Shown here in pieces: positions 42,059 to 55,125 of a stretch of DNA of 64,000 bases (position 1 is its first letter; the number at the start of each line of letters is the position of its first letter). The stretch is from Phoebastria nigripes. Its lineage: Eukaryota; Chordata; Aves; Procellariiformes; Diomedeidae. The translations under genes were made by a program, and so were the position numbers. The notes under the pieces were generated by a model. The model did no database searches. It was not told where the DNA came from and was given only the letters and a program-made list of their open reading frames with translations. The stretch is taken from assembly GCA_035582835.1 (NCBI GenBank), contig JAYKAV010000911.1, positions 704,188 through 768,187 of the forward strand, written 5' to 3'.

Positions 42059-42397
42059 CTCCAAGCAAGTGTATGTGTGTGTGGAACTTTAAAACTTCAC
42101 AAGGAAATAAAAGGGGATATATGCAAACTTCAAGAGAATGTTTTCTGAATAGAGTGTAACTCTTCCCTTGTTTCAAGATCTTATATGACAAGTCGTGCAG
42201 GTGATGAATAATTTCAGTATATTGTTTCAGCCCTGTGTTTATTAAATGCCTGCAATATTTGTACTGTTGGCTTTTGTAGAGTTACAAAATAATTGATATG
42301 TATGTCCCCAGGAAATGTGTTTAATTTGAAGAGAAAAAGTACTTTAGAACAAACTTTCAAAATATGAATGAACGTGAAAAGGAATAAGGGTTCATAC

Positions 42398-42472
42398 CTT
42401 CTTTCAAATAAATTAAAATTATCAAAAAGGTGCAGGAAGAATTTTTGTTGGGTTTTGTATTTAACTTCTTGA
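42398..42472 (-). CDS. coding exon, unnamed gene
   Basis: 75 bp, phase 2 to 2. The donor is GAAG/GTATGA. The acceptor ends GTGTAAAATAG below a rich pyrimidine run (TTCTCCTCCCTTCGTCCCTG). The product reads QEVKYKTQQKFFLHLFDNFN, with aromatic residues spaced as in an amphipathic helix. A second frame in the same DNA is open for longer, but its phase does not match either neighbour. Confidence 0.66.
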
Positions 42473-45400
42473 CTATTTTACACAGGGACGAAGGGAGGAG
42501 AACACTGGCACCTACCTGTAGTGTGCCTGTTTTCCTGATGTAACTACTTAAGTCTAACTCCCCTGAGGAAGTCAGGCTGGGCAATGGTTATGAGGAGTAT
42601 TTGCACTACATCCTCATTAGCTTTTATGCTTTAATACTTTTTTTTTATTCTTACATATGGTTTGCCTTGAGCTTCCAATGACACTGTATTCTATATATGT
42701 GAACACTCAGAACACTGACAATGCTTGGCAATTAAACAATTTGTACCTGGAGAGAAAGGAAACTGCTTGAAAGAATCTATAACCTTCAACCCTCTACGAT
42801 GGGATGCATCTGCTCTTCCTAATGAGGAACACTTTTCAACTCTGAAGGAAAGGAAAAGAAAAAAATCTGTGTGTGAGTTTCGTTGGGGGAAAGAACAGAA
42901 CCATGATCAAAGGGAACCGGCAGATTTCTTACTTTTTATTTACAATGGACAACCAAGATAATTAACTAAAATACGACTAGTGGAAGAACATTACAAAAGG
43001 GAAATTGTTCCTGAATATTAACATGAAACTTTTCAAAGAAAGGAGGAAGAAATGTAGATGAAGCATTCCTATTTTTCTTTCTTCTTGTTCCATTTCCCCT
43101 ACAACAAGCTGTAAATTACCTGCCTCCAAGCCTGAAAAAGTGCTGCTCGCACCTGTTAATCATATGTCCAAAAAAGCTACTAATTTTCGCAAAGCTACTA
43201 ATATTTCAGAATACTAGTTATGTGATAAAATAATAAAAAGTTAGTCTTTTGAGAAATGCTCAAGGTATTAATATTTTGGAATACAAGGCACTAGCTTTTC
43301 CAATGCTACAAGCATGATTTTCTACTTCCTCTCATTCCTGCCTGACCCTATTTCATGAAACACAGATAAACTGATTGAAATGTCAGGTGTTGTATATTCT
43401 TCCAGGGAAAAGAGTAAAACTGAAGGAGTTTTCTTTTTAAAACTAATTGTCAAAATAGTTACATTTTCAGAAAGTATATGTGAATTTTGAGAATACTAAG
43501 TACATCCCTGATTGGTTCTCCCCAGTGTTTTGCATTTTCCATTTTTCTTTGTTCTATTGGCACGACTGTAAAGAATTTCTGTTTACCATATCTGTTGGTT
43601 AACATATGCTGAGGAATGGTAGCAGGTCATTACCAAATGAGTTACAAAAATATATCCTAAACCAACATCCCCATCACCGAATGCAGGGACAGGGCTAACA
43701 GCAATCTCCAAAGCAAGGAATCCTGAGGGAGAACCTGGGCATTGGGGAGTGAAGCTCAGCTAAAGCAGAGTTGGAAAGTGAAAGAGGGAAAGGTTAAAAG
43801 ACATGTAGGTTGAGAAATGGATACTTCGTCTTTACATGCAGATGTAAGGTGCCTTTCTTGTCTTTTCTTCTTTCCTGTCCTTGACTACTGGACCATGCAC
43901 ACTTTTCTGAGTTCCTAAAACTGATAAGCTGGAAAAGAGGAGACCTGTGCCCAGCTTTTTATCGCAATATCTTTTAGAAAAACAGAAATGTAGTTTTGTT
44001 CCTGTGTTCTTAACTACAAGAGAGTAGGAAAACTCTCCTGTTACTGGACTTCTGTTTGTCGAAAAAGTCAAAAAACAAGCAAAATAAACTAATATTTACA
44101 GTGTTAAGCGTCGCTGCTGAGCACTGCAGAACAGCAGCTGGCAAGTAGTGTCCTTGTTCATTTTTGGAGTCACAAGACAAAGTGGGTCCTCAAATGCAAG
44201 TCCCACCAATGTCAATGGGGATTGTCCTTACTCAAACAACATTGGAATTGAATCCTTTCTATGTATCTTTAGCCATGTTACCAACCCAATTAGTGGACTT
44301 GAACAGATGCTGACCTTTTTAATTTACAGGTGACAGCACTTGTGAGCAGACTAAAGACAAGTCTGTAGGCATTGCTTGACAGTTTTCCTCAGCTGCAAAT
44401 GATCCTATGTACATTGCAGCTACACGTTTGCCTATGGATATGGAAAAATGCCCTCAAGTACCGTATTTATTTTTAAGTGAATTGTATTCCTCAGCCATGC
44501 TTTAGAATGAACTTCAACTGCCTGAGAGCAAAGCCAAGCACAGTTGGAAGATGGATCTTTGGGTACCAGCGAGTCCCTGCTTTGCCCGTACATCAATGTG
44601 TTCAAGCATGTGAGAGAGGGCATAACAGAAAAAAGAGATTGAGGGAAAAACGTGCTGAAAAGGATAAGTCTTGTTGTCTTTAAACAGCCATATCAGGGAC
44701 ATTATTTTGAGGATAAACAGGACGTGTGAAAGGATTAAGGAAACTGTTGGTTTCTCAAAGCCTTAGGGCAAGGCTGTCTCCTTCATCCATGTGGGTAGGT
44801 TAGACAACAAAGTGAAAGCTGGTAAATCTCCACCTGTTTGTACTGCCAAAATTTAGTTAATGTAACTGCTGTCTCCAGTGTCTTCTGCATAGTGCAAAAC
44901 GCTTAATTTCTGGAAGTGCTGACATGCTGGCACAACCTGTATTCCAAAGAGGAAAAAAAGGAAAAAGAGAAAAAAAACAAAGAGAAGCTCCAGCAAAGAG
45001 CTAAAGGGTTAAAATCATTTGAAATGCCACACAAAGTGCTCCCACAGTTTTAAAATGTTAATCAGTTTTGAAAGTGTAAGTCATCCCCTGCTGATAAAGA
45101 AAATGAACACAGGAACAGAGGAAAAATTGGAGTTTCTGAATTAAGAATCTGTGTGGCTTTTCATCAACACTTGGTAGGCAATCCAAATACTCAAGCCTTG
45201 TAATCCAGACTGGTGTACAACTCTGCATTTTATATTATATACACATTTAGAGCCAGGATGCCTACCTGTGTTTCTTCAGTAGCCATTTTTATTATGCATG
45301 TACTGGGGACGACAAAGGAGAGCATTGAGACATTCAGAGGTCTCTCTGAAAGTGTCTGAACTCACTGATTGCTTTCATTGCCAATTACCACAGTTCTAAC

Positions 45401-46591
45401 ATAGATATTCCCAAGGGAACTATCACCTACTCTACATCTTCTGCTCTGGCCGATTTAACTGAAGTGGAATAAGAGTGAAGGAAAATGGGAAGTTGTCACT
45501 GCTCTGTGGGTATTTGCAGAGAGAGATCCTAGCTCCCCATCCTGCCACAGATGCTCCAGTGCAGAAGGAAGAGAAGGCCCTTTAGGTTATATGTTCTCTA
45601 AATGACATCAGCTTTACCTTGCAATACAGGTACAAAGAGAGGTTTTGCCACTATTTTGTGAGGGATGGGTTTAATTCGGTTTTTTTTTCAGGTTGACTTT
45701 GTCTTGGTATTTTTGTTCCCAGGGCTTAATTTGATAAGGTACAGCACGAGGACTGAGGATGCTTAACGCGGTAGGGACCAAGCTGATGACACCCCCATTC
45801 AGGGGGAAAGTCCTCCACAAAGGTGGGGGGAGGGATAAGAATCAGCAAAGATTCAGCATATTTTTCTTCTTTTACTGCAGTCAAGAAGATGCCTTAAACT
45901 CCTTACACAAGGACTAATATACACAAAACAGACTTTTTCTCATTTTAAACTGGCATTTGCCTTCTGCTTGTTTATTTTAAATATGTTGCATTTTATAAAT
46001 TCAGAACTTGTAAGCTCAGAGCGGGATGCTTCTCATGGCCCCAAGCAAACATCTCTGATTTTAACATCCTATTATGCATGGATGAAAAGCTAAGCTAATA
46101 ACTAATTTTCACCCTCACAACACAGGCATCTCTGACAAGATTAGAAGTGATTGTCTTTAAGGGATGTTTACTAACATTAGCCCAAAGTGGACAAATGGGC
46201 AAGTGAGGAAGCAAAGTATGATCCTGCATTAGAACTAGGCAATTTTGCCAGTGCACGTAAGAAAATACACAACATTCAAAAGAAAGGAAAAGACACAGGC
46301 AGAGAACACATCATATTAATGCCACATAAGATCCACTGAGGAAAATACTATGAAGGAAATGCCTAAATGATTGAAAAATGAGCATTTAGTTTCATGCTGT
46401 CTGTGAATATTGCACAACCTTTCTTTATCTTTTATGCCCAAACTGGATGTGTTGTGCATCACCATAGTACACGTGAGAACATATGTAACGTAGCAGAGAA
46501 CAAGTTGTATCTCTTTCTCTTCTTCCAGGAACACATTAATATGAGCTCAGATACAGAAGTTTAGCTCTTTATAATGCAATAATGTAACTAC
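42473..46591. other. intron between the 46.7- and 42.4-kb exons
   Basis: About 4.1 kb of mostly unique AT-rich sequence. No exon needed by phase. A stretch around 45.70-45.85 kb may be an eroded repeat but cannot be named. Confidence 0.5.
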
Positions 46592-46731
46592 CATTTTTCA
46601 TCTTGATAAACATAATCCGTTAAGGAGCTATCAATAGAAACTGAAATGCTGCAGGAAATGGTATAGCTGGTCATGTAAACAGTTCTTTTGTTTAACTTCT
46701 TAACAGTTGCTTTGGGTGCACTGCCTTTTAG
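46592..46731 (-). CDS. coding exon, unnamed gene
   Basis: 140 bp, phase 0 to 2. The acceptor is strong (ATATATTTTCTCTCAG) and the donor is AATG/GTAGTT. The product starts with a basic stretch, SAPKATVKKLNKR, then alternating Thr/Ser/Ile residues (MTSYTISCSISVSIDSS), then an acidic YVYQDEK. This is a beta-rich composition. It joins the 42.4-kb exon through a cysteine codon. Confidence 0.8.
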
Positions 46732-46909
46732 CTGAGAGAAAATATATATGTATTTGTGGTCACTAAAGACATTACAGTACATTCAAGGAGATGTTTGTGA
46801 ACGTCAGTGTCATGGCTAAATTGCAGCTTGGGTATCGAGGTCTACCTAAACTTCCCCATGTGGTTTGCCTGATGCTCTTCTCTGCTTCCTTTTCTCTCCT
46901 GGATGGCCA

Positions 46910-47350
46910 CGTAGTGCAGTTCTGTGTGGCCAACTAATTATCACATTTTGTCTATAAGCGGCTGCATTTCAGCGGAGAAATTAAAGATTAATAATATCCC
47001 TCTATGTTTTTCTGGTTTTGTTTTTTGTTTTTGTTTTTGTTTTTTTCCCTGAAGTGCTTTGCACCTTTAAAAGCCCACTGAGATAACAGGGCTGTAAAAA
47101 TTCAACTTTCTTTTACTCGTTATCATTACTGGCAACATGAAGATGCTGTTTGCATAGAAAGCAAGGTTAAAAATTCTGAATAAGAGAAAAGACACCACGA
47201 AATTCCCCTGATAATTAGTGATGACTGCAGCTAAGATTTAACCGTAAGGTTGTCACACGAATTGATACGGGCATTACCAGCCACTATGTGAGCTGTGATT
47301 TATCTCTTAGTTGCAGAATAGACAACAAGATCAATTGCTCATTTCAGCTG
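46910..47350. other. conserved-looking non-coding block
   Basis: Holds homeodomain-type cores (CCAACTAATTATCAC, GATAATTAGTGATG), GATTAATAAT and several preserved CpGs (AACCGTAAGG, CACGAATTGATACGGG). It lacks an open frame and repeat signatures. It may be an intronic enhancer. Inference from sequence texture. Confidence 0.3.
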
Positions 47351-49761
47351 AACAGACAAGGGTTGTCTAGCAAAAAAAAAAAAAAAAAAATTAAAAAAAT
47401 TGAAAGACAGTGGATATTGCATGACCAGTGCTGAGTCTACACCGCAGTACAAGATGCAACTGCAACTTGTGTCAATGTGATTAATCCCGATTTAAATTAA
47501 CTCTGATCTCAATGGCAGCATAGCTGCAGCAATGTGAACTTCAACTGGTTAAAGGCATTAACCAGATTCATTTGCCCATGGTTTGCACCTTGCTCTGAAC
47601 TCCACAGCAACACTATTTGTTCCCCAAGCAAGTTTATTCAAAGCAGAACTGTGTGTTTCTGCAAATGCTGCTGTCACACCTGGAGTGTGACACTTTTTGC
47701 CTCTGTTCAAGTGGTACAAACCATCTGGAAAACTAATCTAGCTGGCTTGCTGAGGATTCCCCATTTGTTAAAGCACCTTTCCAGAGCATGGCCCACTATC
47801 CCTGACCTTCAGCTATGAGTGATCCCACAGAGTCTCAGGTAGTCAGCAATGACAGAACAGTTTTAGATGGCTCTAATTTATGCCAAACCCAATCTGGCTC
47901 CTGCCAGTCCCAAAATCACAGGAGTGCAAACGTAGATTCAAGCCACATTTTTCCCACCTTTCCTTGCAGTTCAGGCAGACAAAGGGCTTATGCAGCAATT
48001 GTATAGCTGCAGGTTAACTTGGAGAAATCTCTTCTTAAACCATTTAGAAATTGGATTTAAAACTAAAAGGAAAATATTTTATAGTTAGAACGTTATAGCT
48101 GAGAACAGAAATCTGAAAGTCTAGGAATAGCTAAGACTTGACAGCAACCTTAAATGTACCCTTTTTCCTTTGTTTATTTTTCCTATTACTGAAGGAAGAA
48201 TCATTTCTCAGGGAACAAAATACACTTATTTATAACACAGTATGTAATCAGTTCAATCTATCCCCTACCCATAGCAACAACAAAACTTCTACTCAGAACA
48301 CTGAACAGGAATACATTAAAAACATGACATGAACCCTTCAGAGGTTTTCAATTATTAGTTTTCTTGCATTGCACAAAGGTACAAGCTGTCATTGTATAGT
48401 GGCTTTTTAAAATGCGGAGTATGAAATAGATGTGTTTCCTCCACATACAGCCTGTAAGCACAATCATTGCAAAATTTAAACTATCCCTCTTTTTAATCTC
48501 CTTGCTTCTTTAATAACTCCCGACTACTACTTAACCCAACAATCAGAAAAAAAAAATAGTTTCCATAGATGGAAAATATAACAATGAAAGGCAGCAGAGT
48601 CCACAGGGCAGGATATGGATCTTTGGGATGCTCCATTTCTTTTCCAGGCTATGCCATTAGCTCCCCGTGCTGCCACAAGCAGGTCATTCCATTTGGCTAC
48701 TGCTAGTTCCCTGCTATGCAAATAGCAACAACACCACTCGTCCATGTTTTAAGATCTTCTGAGGAAATAAACTTGGATTTACTTGTTAAAAACTTAGACT
48801 GATTTGAAAATTCAAGGCTGAAATCCATAATAGTACTTCTATCGGAAGATAATTCATAATAATAAATATTATTGCCAATAAGAATTTAAATGCGGATAAT
48901 TATGTACAATTTATTTAGATCAGCACTTACCCTTAAGTGTATAAAAGACTTAAACTACATAAGTTTATTTAAAGTTAACAGTAAAGCCAAATGAACTTAT
49001 CATCTAAACTTGCTCTTGTTGAAAGCTACATGTCTTTGAAATTCTGCTAGCGTGGTGATGGATTCTAAAAAGTGCCTGTTAATACACTATGTTTGTGATC
49101 TTCACCCTGCACATTATTATTTATTAAGGTCTTTGGACTAGGGACAACAATATAAAAATGAAAAAACCTATAGCCTTTAAATGAGTCATAGACCAGACTA
49201 TCACACACAGAGTTTGGAGATTCCTGCTATGTCTTTCAACTTCAACGGGTAAAGATGTCCTTAACCACAGTGACTGGGAACAGTCTACTTCTCACTTCCA
49301 TAGGAATTAGTACCTCCAGCATCAGAGTGTGAAACATCCCAGCTCATCATATGACTTTTATCACATAAACCTTTCTAAAGATTGCATAGAAAGGAATAAC
49401 ACTGTGTCTGAATTTATCTTGTACTTTTGTAGTCAGCCACTCCTGGGAATAGGACATATACCTTGCTCATACATCGTATTTTACAAATGTTGGTTTGTAA
49501 TTAGTACTTTCCACAATTAACCCAGCAAGCAGTTCAGCATCAAAGAAGTTTAAAAAATTGTATGACAACAATAGACTACTTAAAAGAATTAGTTCTTTCC
49601 AAAGCTGTCATAACGGCAAATAGCAAAAATCAGAACAGTTCAATATATTTTGTAAAATATTAGCAAATGTGCTTCAGGAAAATTCAGTAGAAATTGGTGT
49701 AAAAACAGAAGTACTATGCTGATATGCTTTCAGCCATATGTTATGTTGTTTTATTTTTCAG

Positions 49762-50562
49762 CACGTCATCAACAGTTTTCTTTTGATATGATCAAAGAAC
49801 CATACACATTCACTCAAATAAGGTATAAAGAAATCTGTGCTTCTATTTTTCTTTAGTTTTCAGTCCTTCATTTTTGTCTGTTCTTTAAACAAGAAACCTT
49901 GAGTGTTCTTATGGCTAAGATGTGTATCAATTAAAAGTGAACTATTTACTACAGGAAAGCTGAAAACTTCAGGACCTTTCAGACATGCATATCAATGGCA
50001 GGGACCTGATTGCACTCCAGGGAGATACTCTCAGTTATCACAAAAACACTCAGACTTAGCGCTCTAGTGATGAGTGCAGGAAAAATACATAAACAGATAA
50101 CTGGATTAAATGGAAGCAACTAATTTTGGCCTAGTGAACTGAGCCTGTAATGTAATTCCTGTACATATTTTAGGCTTTCATTAGTGGCTAGAGGTACACA
50201 TTATCATATAGGCTTGTGCTCTTCTGCTAGAGGGCTGGGCTACACAATAGTGCATCAAGATGAAAGGAACTTCCATTTTTCAAAGGACTTGCAATAATGA
50301 TGTAAAATCTCCTAGTGTCCACAAATGCCAAAAGTAGAGTTTGATGCAATAAACATACAGCCACCAGTCATATTTGTACCAACTTTTTCCTGATCCCGTC
50401 AAATCTTGTAAGACAGTTTGTACTAAGAAGGAAAACTTTTTAGGGGTGCTTAGTGCCGATGATATTCATTATAGCCAGTTTGCATTGCAACACCTCTACC
50501 TTCTGCTTAGGGAGAAGGAACAGCCTCATGTAGATAACTATCTTCCATATTTTGCACGCTAA
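49762..50562 (+). other. possible pair of plus-strand exons (speculative)
   Basis: The first segment (49762-49822) has an excellent acceptor (TTGTTTTATTTTTCAG) and a fair donor (ATAAG/GTATAA) and reads RHQQFSFDMIKEPYTFTQI. The second (from 50361, stop at 50560-50562) reads through ALQHLYLLLREKEQPHVD to TAA and would join in phase, but its acceptor has no pyrimidine tract. It would be antisense and nested in an intron of the main gene. Confidence 0.22.
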
Positions 50563-51137
50563 GCACTGAAAAATCATGACTTGGGCCAAAAATATTTTAA
50601 CAAATTATTTTAACTTGTGTTAAAAATAATGAGGATTTTTTTGGCCTTTGTTCAAATGCACAATTTAGGTTCTTTTCAGATGCCCTGTGAGCTTCTTCCT
50701 TAAGAGGTTGTGTGCAAACTTCTTCTCTGCAACTATAGAATCAAAGGTTAATCCATAAAAAAATTTTAGGCACTTCAGCAGATCCACAGCTCTGGATCCG
50801 TTCCCTAGGATGGCTAGTCTCCAGTACATGGAGAGGGTTAGAGGAAGGGAGCATGAGTCCGAGATCCTGAGTTCACACCAACCCCCACTTGTCAGTGTAC
50901 TCGGTGCAGTTCAGCACTCTTTTGACGCACTACCGGAGCTGAATTTGTACTATGCTCCCTTACATTTCTAGTTCTGGCTTGGCAAGGTGGCTGTTTCTGT
51001 GTCTACAGTAGACATGTGTTTTGGCCATGATGATGTTCACAACAGCCAGTATGACAAAGCTGTCTAAAAAAAACTAGTGAGGAATGCCCAAAATGTCCTA
51101 AATATTGCTTCTCTCGGTAATTTACAGCTCCAGTTAC

Positions 51138-51217
51138 TTTAGAAACATTCAAGTTTAGGTGGAGGGTGCATGTCAGCTTGTCTAGATCTGCCATTACAGA
51201 CGTATTGCTTGGTGCAT
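51138..51217 (-). CDS. coding exon, unnamed gene
   Basis: 80 bp, phase 1 to 0. The donor is AAA/GTAACT and the acceptor follows a good pyrimidine run (CTCTCTATCTGCTCATAGTTTTGCGCCAG). The product includes NTSVMADLDKLTCTLHLNLN, an alternating pattern suggestive of a beta strand. Both phases fit the flanking exons. Caution: the neighbouring DNA at 51.23-51.35 kb resembles an old amniote repeat, so part of this open frame could be repeat-derived. Confidence 0.55.
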
Positions 51218-53595
51218 CTGGCGCAAAACTATGAGCAGATAGAGAGTGTGTATACCATGGCCAGAGCCACCTGGGGACCTGAGGCACCTCCTGCTTTAGC
51301 TGTGCAAGTGCTCAGCTAATTGCAAGTGTGGACTTACAGACTAACGAAGGAGTAAGATACAAGGTGTGGTTGTCTAAAATCAAGATCCACAAATGCGTCT
51401 TCACAGGGCACCAAAACTTTTAGTTGAATCTGGGGCCAACACTATTTTGTAGATTTGGCCCTAACACCAGACTTTTTAAAAATGAAGCTGAGAGTTTCAT
51501 GACAAACAAGACTCAGAGCTGAGAATATAATAAAAATACCAAGTACTGCAAGATTGGTGCTAAAATTGTAAGCACCAACAGTGTCATTCTGAAATCCTCC
51601 CTTCACCAAGGTCAGTGAGAGTTTTACTGAGGACCTGACAGGCTAAGGACTTCATGCTATGTTTTTAGAGGCAATATAAAACCATATAACTCTTGACCAT
51701 ATCTACTCATTTCAGTCTGTCTACTAGACCCCTGGAAACTTCTCAGTGATACCGTTTTTAAACTGGTACCACTGTTTAAATACAGGTTGCTAAACTGCTG
51801 AAGACCAAGCATACCTACATGTTTTTAAACATTTATGTCCAGCCACTGAAACTGGCATTCTCTTTAAACGAAAAGAGGGAAAAAAAAACATTTCAGAATT
51901 TTCTAAAAAAATACAGCAAATATACAGCAAAGACAGACAAGAAATGGGATCTAATATATAGCTTCTAATAAGAACAGGGAAGTTAACCCAAGGATCTTGG
52001 CCATGTTCCAGTTCTAATAATTGCGTTTTAGCTCTCTAAATTCCCTCTGTAATTTCATATAGGTAGAGAATTTTTCAATTCCTGTCCTAAGCTGTTGTGT
52101 AGATTTGCTATTCATTAATGAACAATGCCATTTTCCAGTCAGGCAAAGCTTAAGTCATACATAAACTATCTGGATTTTATCAAATTAACTATTAAGAAAA
52201 TGCCCTAACTCCAGTTTAGTCACATGTAACTTCTCAGGTAGTTTCACTGGTGAAAAGAATTACGGTTCTCCAAAGTTGTACTACTTCTCTTCAGTGGAAA
52301 TATCTAAGATTTTAATATTACAATAGACAGCAGTAGTATCTTTGAATGAGAGAGTATACGTGTTATACTTTGAATAAAAGAAGGTACATTATTCAGATGA
52401 CCACAAAAGGAAATGTGTAACATATGCATAAAATGTATATCACTAATGTTCAACAACATGCATACCTACCAAAGCAAAACCAGAACAGTTTTTCCTGAAT
52501 TTTACCCTGTCATTTGAGTACATTTTTTCTCATGCTCAATCTTTACTGAGTGCATTATGGACTTCTCCAGGGAGCAGAAAATGTGTTTTTTAAGTAAACA
52601 TGAAATGCTTTGATAACTCAAAACATTCAAATGAGATTACTATTGGAAAAAAATCTATTCTGTTTTTAACTGAAGTTCTATTGTTTAGAATAATAATAAA
52701 ACCCTTTATCCCAAAAGACTGAAACAAATTTTTATTCATTGTTGCCATACTGCACATTTCTTAAAAACTAAATTGTCATATCAAATGTAAATAATGCATT
52801 CCCATAAGCTAATCAGAAAGAAGTAGAAATTGCCTACAGTATACTGAGTGATTGATATTTTAATGTGGTAATTAAAAGAAGCAGCACCTTCCAGTACAAA
52901 TATTCCTGTATCACAGATGTTCAGTGGTCTACACCTTTACCTATTCAACAGGAAACAAAGCAAACCATAGTGCAAATGAATCACTCATCTGATAGTAAAT
53001 TTCAGACCACTGCTTGGAATGGTGCTGGGCAAAACACCAGAGGATTGTTTTTACCTAAAAAAACACTTCTTGCTAGTTATTACCTTATATTGATTTAAAT
53101 TACACCTTGGAATCTTACAGCTATGTAGAGATTTGTTTTTATGGAGATAAGCCCCCAAATACCTACTTTAAAGTAAAAGCCTTATTTTTCAGCTTTAAAA
53201 TACAGCCTATAAGCCCAATACTGCAAGGCAATATGCACCGTTCAGTAGGGCCTATTATCTGCAATAGGTTCCTTGCAATTAGCTCAGACTGCTCTGTAAG
53301 TAGAAGATGCAGCGTATATTCCTACATGCATTACTTACGTACCGTACTACAAATGGTAACACTAACATTAAAAGTAGTATCGAGCAAAAGCCAGATCTTC
53401 AAACATGTGAACTGCAGTAGCCTTATTGCAGTTGCCTGAGGCATGATGGTTTATAGCACTATAGGTTTTAGCCTTGTGTTGAGAGAAATAAAATGACTAA
53501 ATATGATCTACAAGAGTATGAGTCATACACAATAGCATTTGGGAAGTTTAGATAACTAAACAGAAATTAGTCAATGTTTAGATAAGTAAAAGTAC
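51218..53595. other. intron between the 53.6- and 51.2-kb exons
   Basis: About 2.4 kb. The first 130 bases (51.23-51.35 kb) resemble an old repeat ending in an 'AATTGCAAGTGTGGACTTA' phrase. The remainder is unique. Plus-strand open frames at 52.87-53.44 kb have no support. Confidence 0.5.
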
Positions 53596-53668
53596 CTGTG
53601 AATATTGAGAGATCTCTTGCCCCAAACTGACTTCCATAGAAATCTAAGTCTACCACCACCACTTTCAG
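53596..53668 (-). CDS. coding exon, beta-strand-like segment
   Basis: 73 bp, phase 0 to 1. The donor is good (ACAG/GTACTT) and the acceptor ends TATGGTTCAG. The frame reads LKVVVVDLDFYGSQFGARD and onwards. The strand of four valines followed by D-x-D is what one expects at the edge of a Rossmann-like or VWA-like sheet, but that is only a resemblance. The sequence just to the right (53.70-53.87 kb) is an old repeat relic and is not part of the exon. Confidence 0.6.
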
Positions 53669-53699
53669 CTGAACCATAAATTCTTAAATCAGGAGATTT

Positions 53700-53870
53700 G
53701 ATCTCAGCAAGTTTAAGAAAGATAGCTAAATCATAAATCATAAACCTAACAATCTGGTAAAAGTCCAGCAAGGCATTTAGGCATGAGCTTAATTTTAATC
53801 TAGTGACTAGCTCCACTGAATTAATAGCACAACTCATGGGCTGGAAGTTAAGCAAATGCTTAAAGCATTT
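53700..53870 (-). repeat. old amniote repeat relic
   Basis: On the minus strand it carries 'ttaattcagtggagctagt', 'attaagctcatgcctaaat' and 'gccttgctggac'. This follows the order of a widespread ancient repeat (TTCAATGGGACTA / GTTAAGCACATGCTTAA / TGCTTTGCTGGAT). Confidence 0.5.
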
Positions 53871-54059
53871 TATTGACTCAGTTACAACTATTAGATCAGA
53901 GCTTCTTGGGGCTGCTTCTCAGACACTGCCAGATTTGTAGTTAGTGTGAGACTAGAACAAGTGTTGATGTCAAGGAAACCCCTGCAATTCTGTAAAAGCC
54001 AAGGGGCACACGAATTGCATGTCTTTGCAGGGGTTCCTGGATTTACATGTACTAACCTT

Positions 54060-54225
54060 GGGGCCTCTTCCTGAAATATAATAAATAATTTACAGATTCT
54101 GCAGCCCTGTACAAATATTAATTACAGCAAGTCTTATCACACTTCCTTAGCAAAACTGAAAATAAATTGTCCAAAGCCAGGCAGTGAGTGGCGGAGCTGG
54201 TAACACACTTCTAATACCCATTTAT
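54060..54225 (-). repeat. MIR-like SINE relic
   Basis: Reverse-complement MIR pattern: 'ctgaaaataaattgtccaaa', then 'gccaggcagtgagtggcgga' and 'gctgg'. Diverged but in the right order. It lies in the intron between the 55.1- and 53.6-kb exons. Confidence 0.5.
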
Positions 54226-55021
54226 TTGCTCCCTACTTTGATTTGATATCTGATTCAAAGATCTAGACACTCTGTTTGACAAATCAGACTTTGGGCTGAG
54301 GTTATTGCATTTTAGCTAATCAGTCCTAGGTGGAAGAGCTGTAAAATTCTTTTTTATTCTGTTTGGGCCTTTAGTTTCCTGGGATGGGAGTAGGTGATGC
54401 ACTTCTTTTTCATTTAGAAACATACTCAAGCGTAAATTTATAGCTAAAGAATTCCCTAAAGTGAAAGGATGGGTTAGAGACGGTGTGTGAGTGCAAACTC
54501 CTCCCTCCTGGATCCAGAGACCATGCACATCTCATTTGAGGGGGGTGGGGAGGGTCCCTCTTCGTTCAAGTATGCCCCTACTTCTTCTCCATTACCAGAA
54601 CTGCACGTCCACCCTCTTTTCTGCCTGCTCAAGATGCTGTTACTCCTGCATTGTCACAAGTACCTACATTCTTCTCAGTACACAAGTTGTGAGCTCTAAC
54701 ACTTTATAATATGAAAAAGCAGTCTAAACATTAGAATCCAAAGCACTACTTTATGAATTAATTAGCACCACAGTACTTGACCTCTTAACTAGATTGCGGT
54801 CTGTAATTTGAGGGTTATCATTAGCAGTCCCTATAAAACTGGTACAATAGATCTGTGAACACTGCCCTCTAATTCAGAGTAATAATCTTCCTACAATTGT
54901 ATTCATTGTTGTTCTTTAACTGTGGGGAAAAATAAATATATCAATTCAATTGAATGAATCTAGTATTTATCTCTCCCTTGCTATCTCATATTAAGAAATT
55001 ATAGAGCATTATTCATAATAC

Positions 55022-55113
55022 CTGTTTGGTAAAGGCAATAGTAAAAGGTTGGTGTAGAAAATAGGTACAGCACATTTTAACAAAAATATCCATGAAATTT
55101 GGTACGTAGAAAG
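55022..55113 (-). CDS. coding exon, unnamed gene (acceptor uncertain)
   Basis: The donor is good (ACAG/GTATTA). The acceptor could be after AAAAG (exon end 55113) or after ACCAG (exon end 55125). Both give phase 1 to 0 and differ by four codons. A CCTAAC branch-point-like motif lies just upstream. The frame reads FYVPNFMDIFVKMCCTYF and onwards. It is the only segment found that bridges phase 1 of the 58.2-kb exon to phase 0 of the 53.6-kb exon. A second frame (0 to 2) is also open but would not fit. Confidence is moderate because the pyrimidine tract is weak. Confidence 0.5.
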
Positions 55114-55125
55114 CTTTTATAAACT

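Larger units (their letters stand above)
46732..51137. other. intron between the 51.2- and 46.7-kb exons
   Basis: About 4.4 kb. Contains conserved-looking blocks at 46.91-46.99 and 47.17-47.35 kb, an A-run at 47372-47390, a T5G-type repeat at 47012-47047, and a pair of possible plus-strand exons at 49.76 and 50.36 kb. Confidence 0.5.

Noticed and set aside
47130..47175. Minus-strand 46-bp candidate exon with a very strong acceptor and a GTAATG donor, reading IFNLAFYANSIFMLP
   Set aside because: It starts in phase 2, but the preceding exon at 51.2 kb ends in phase 0. Leaving it out gives a clean join between 51.2 and 46.7 kb. It also overlaps a conserved-looking non-coding block.
47936..48060. 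Minus-strand open stretch behind a strong acceptor near 48.05 kb
   Set aside because: No acceptable donor (only GTTAAC), and it is not needed for phase.
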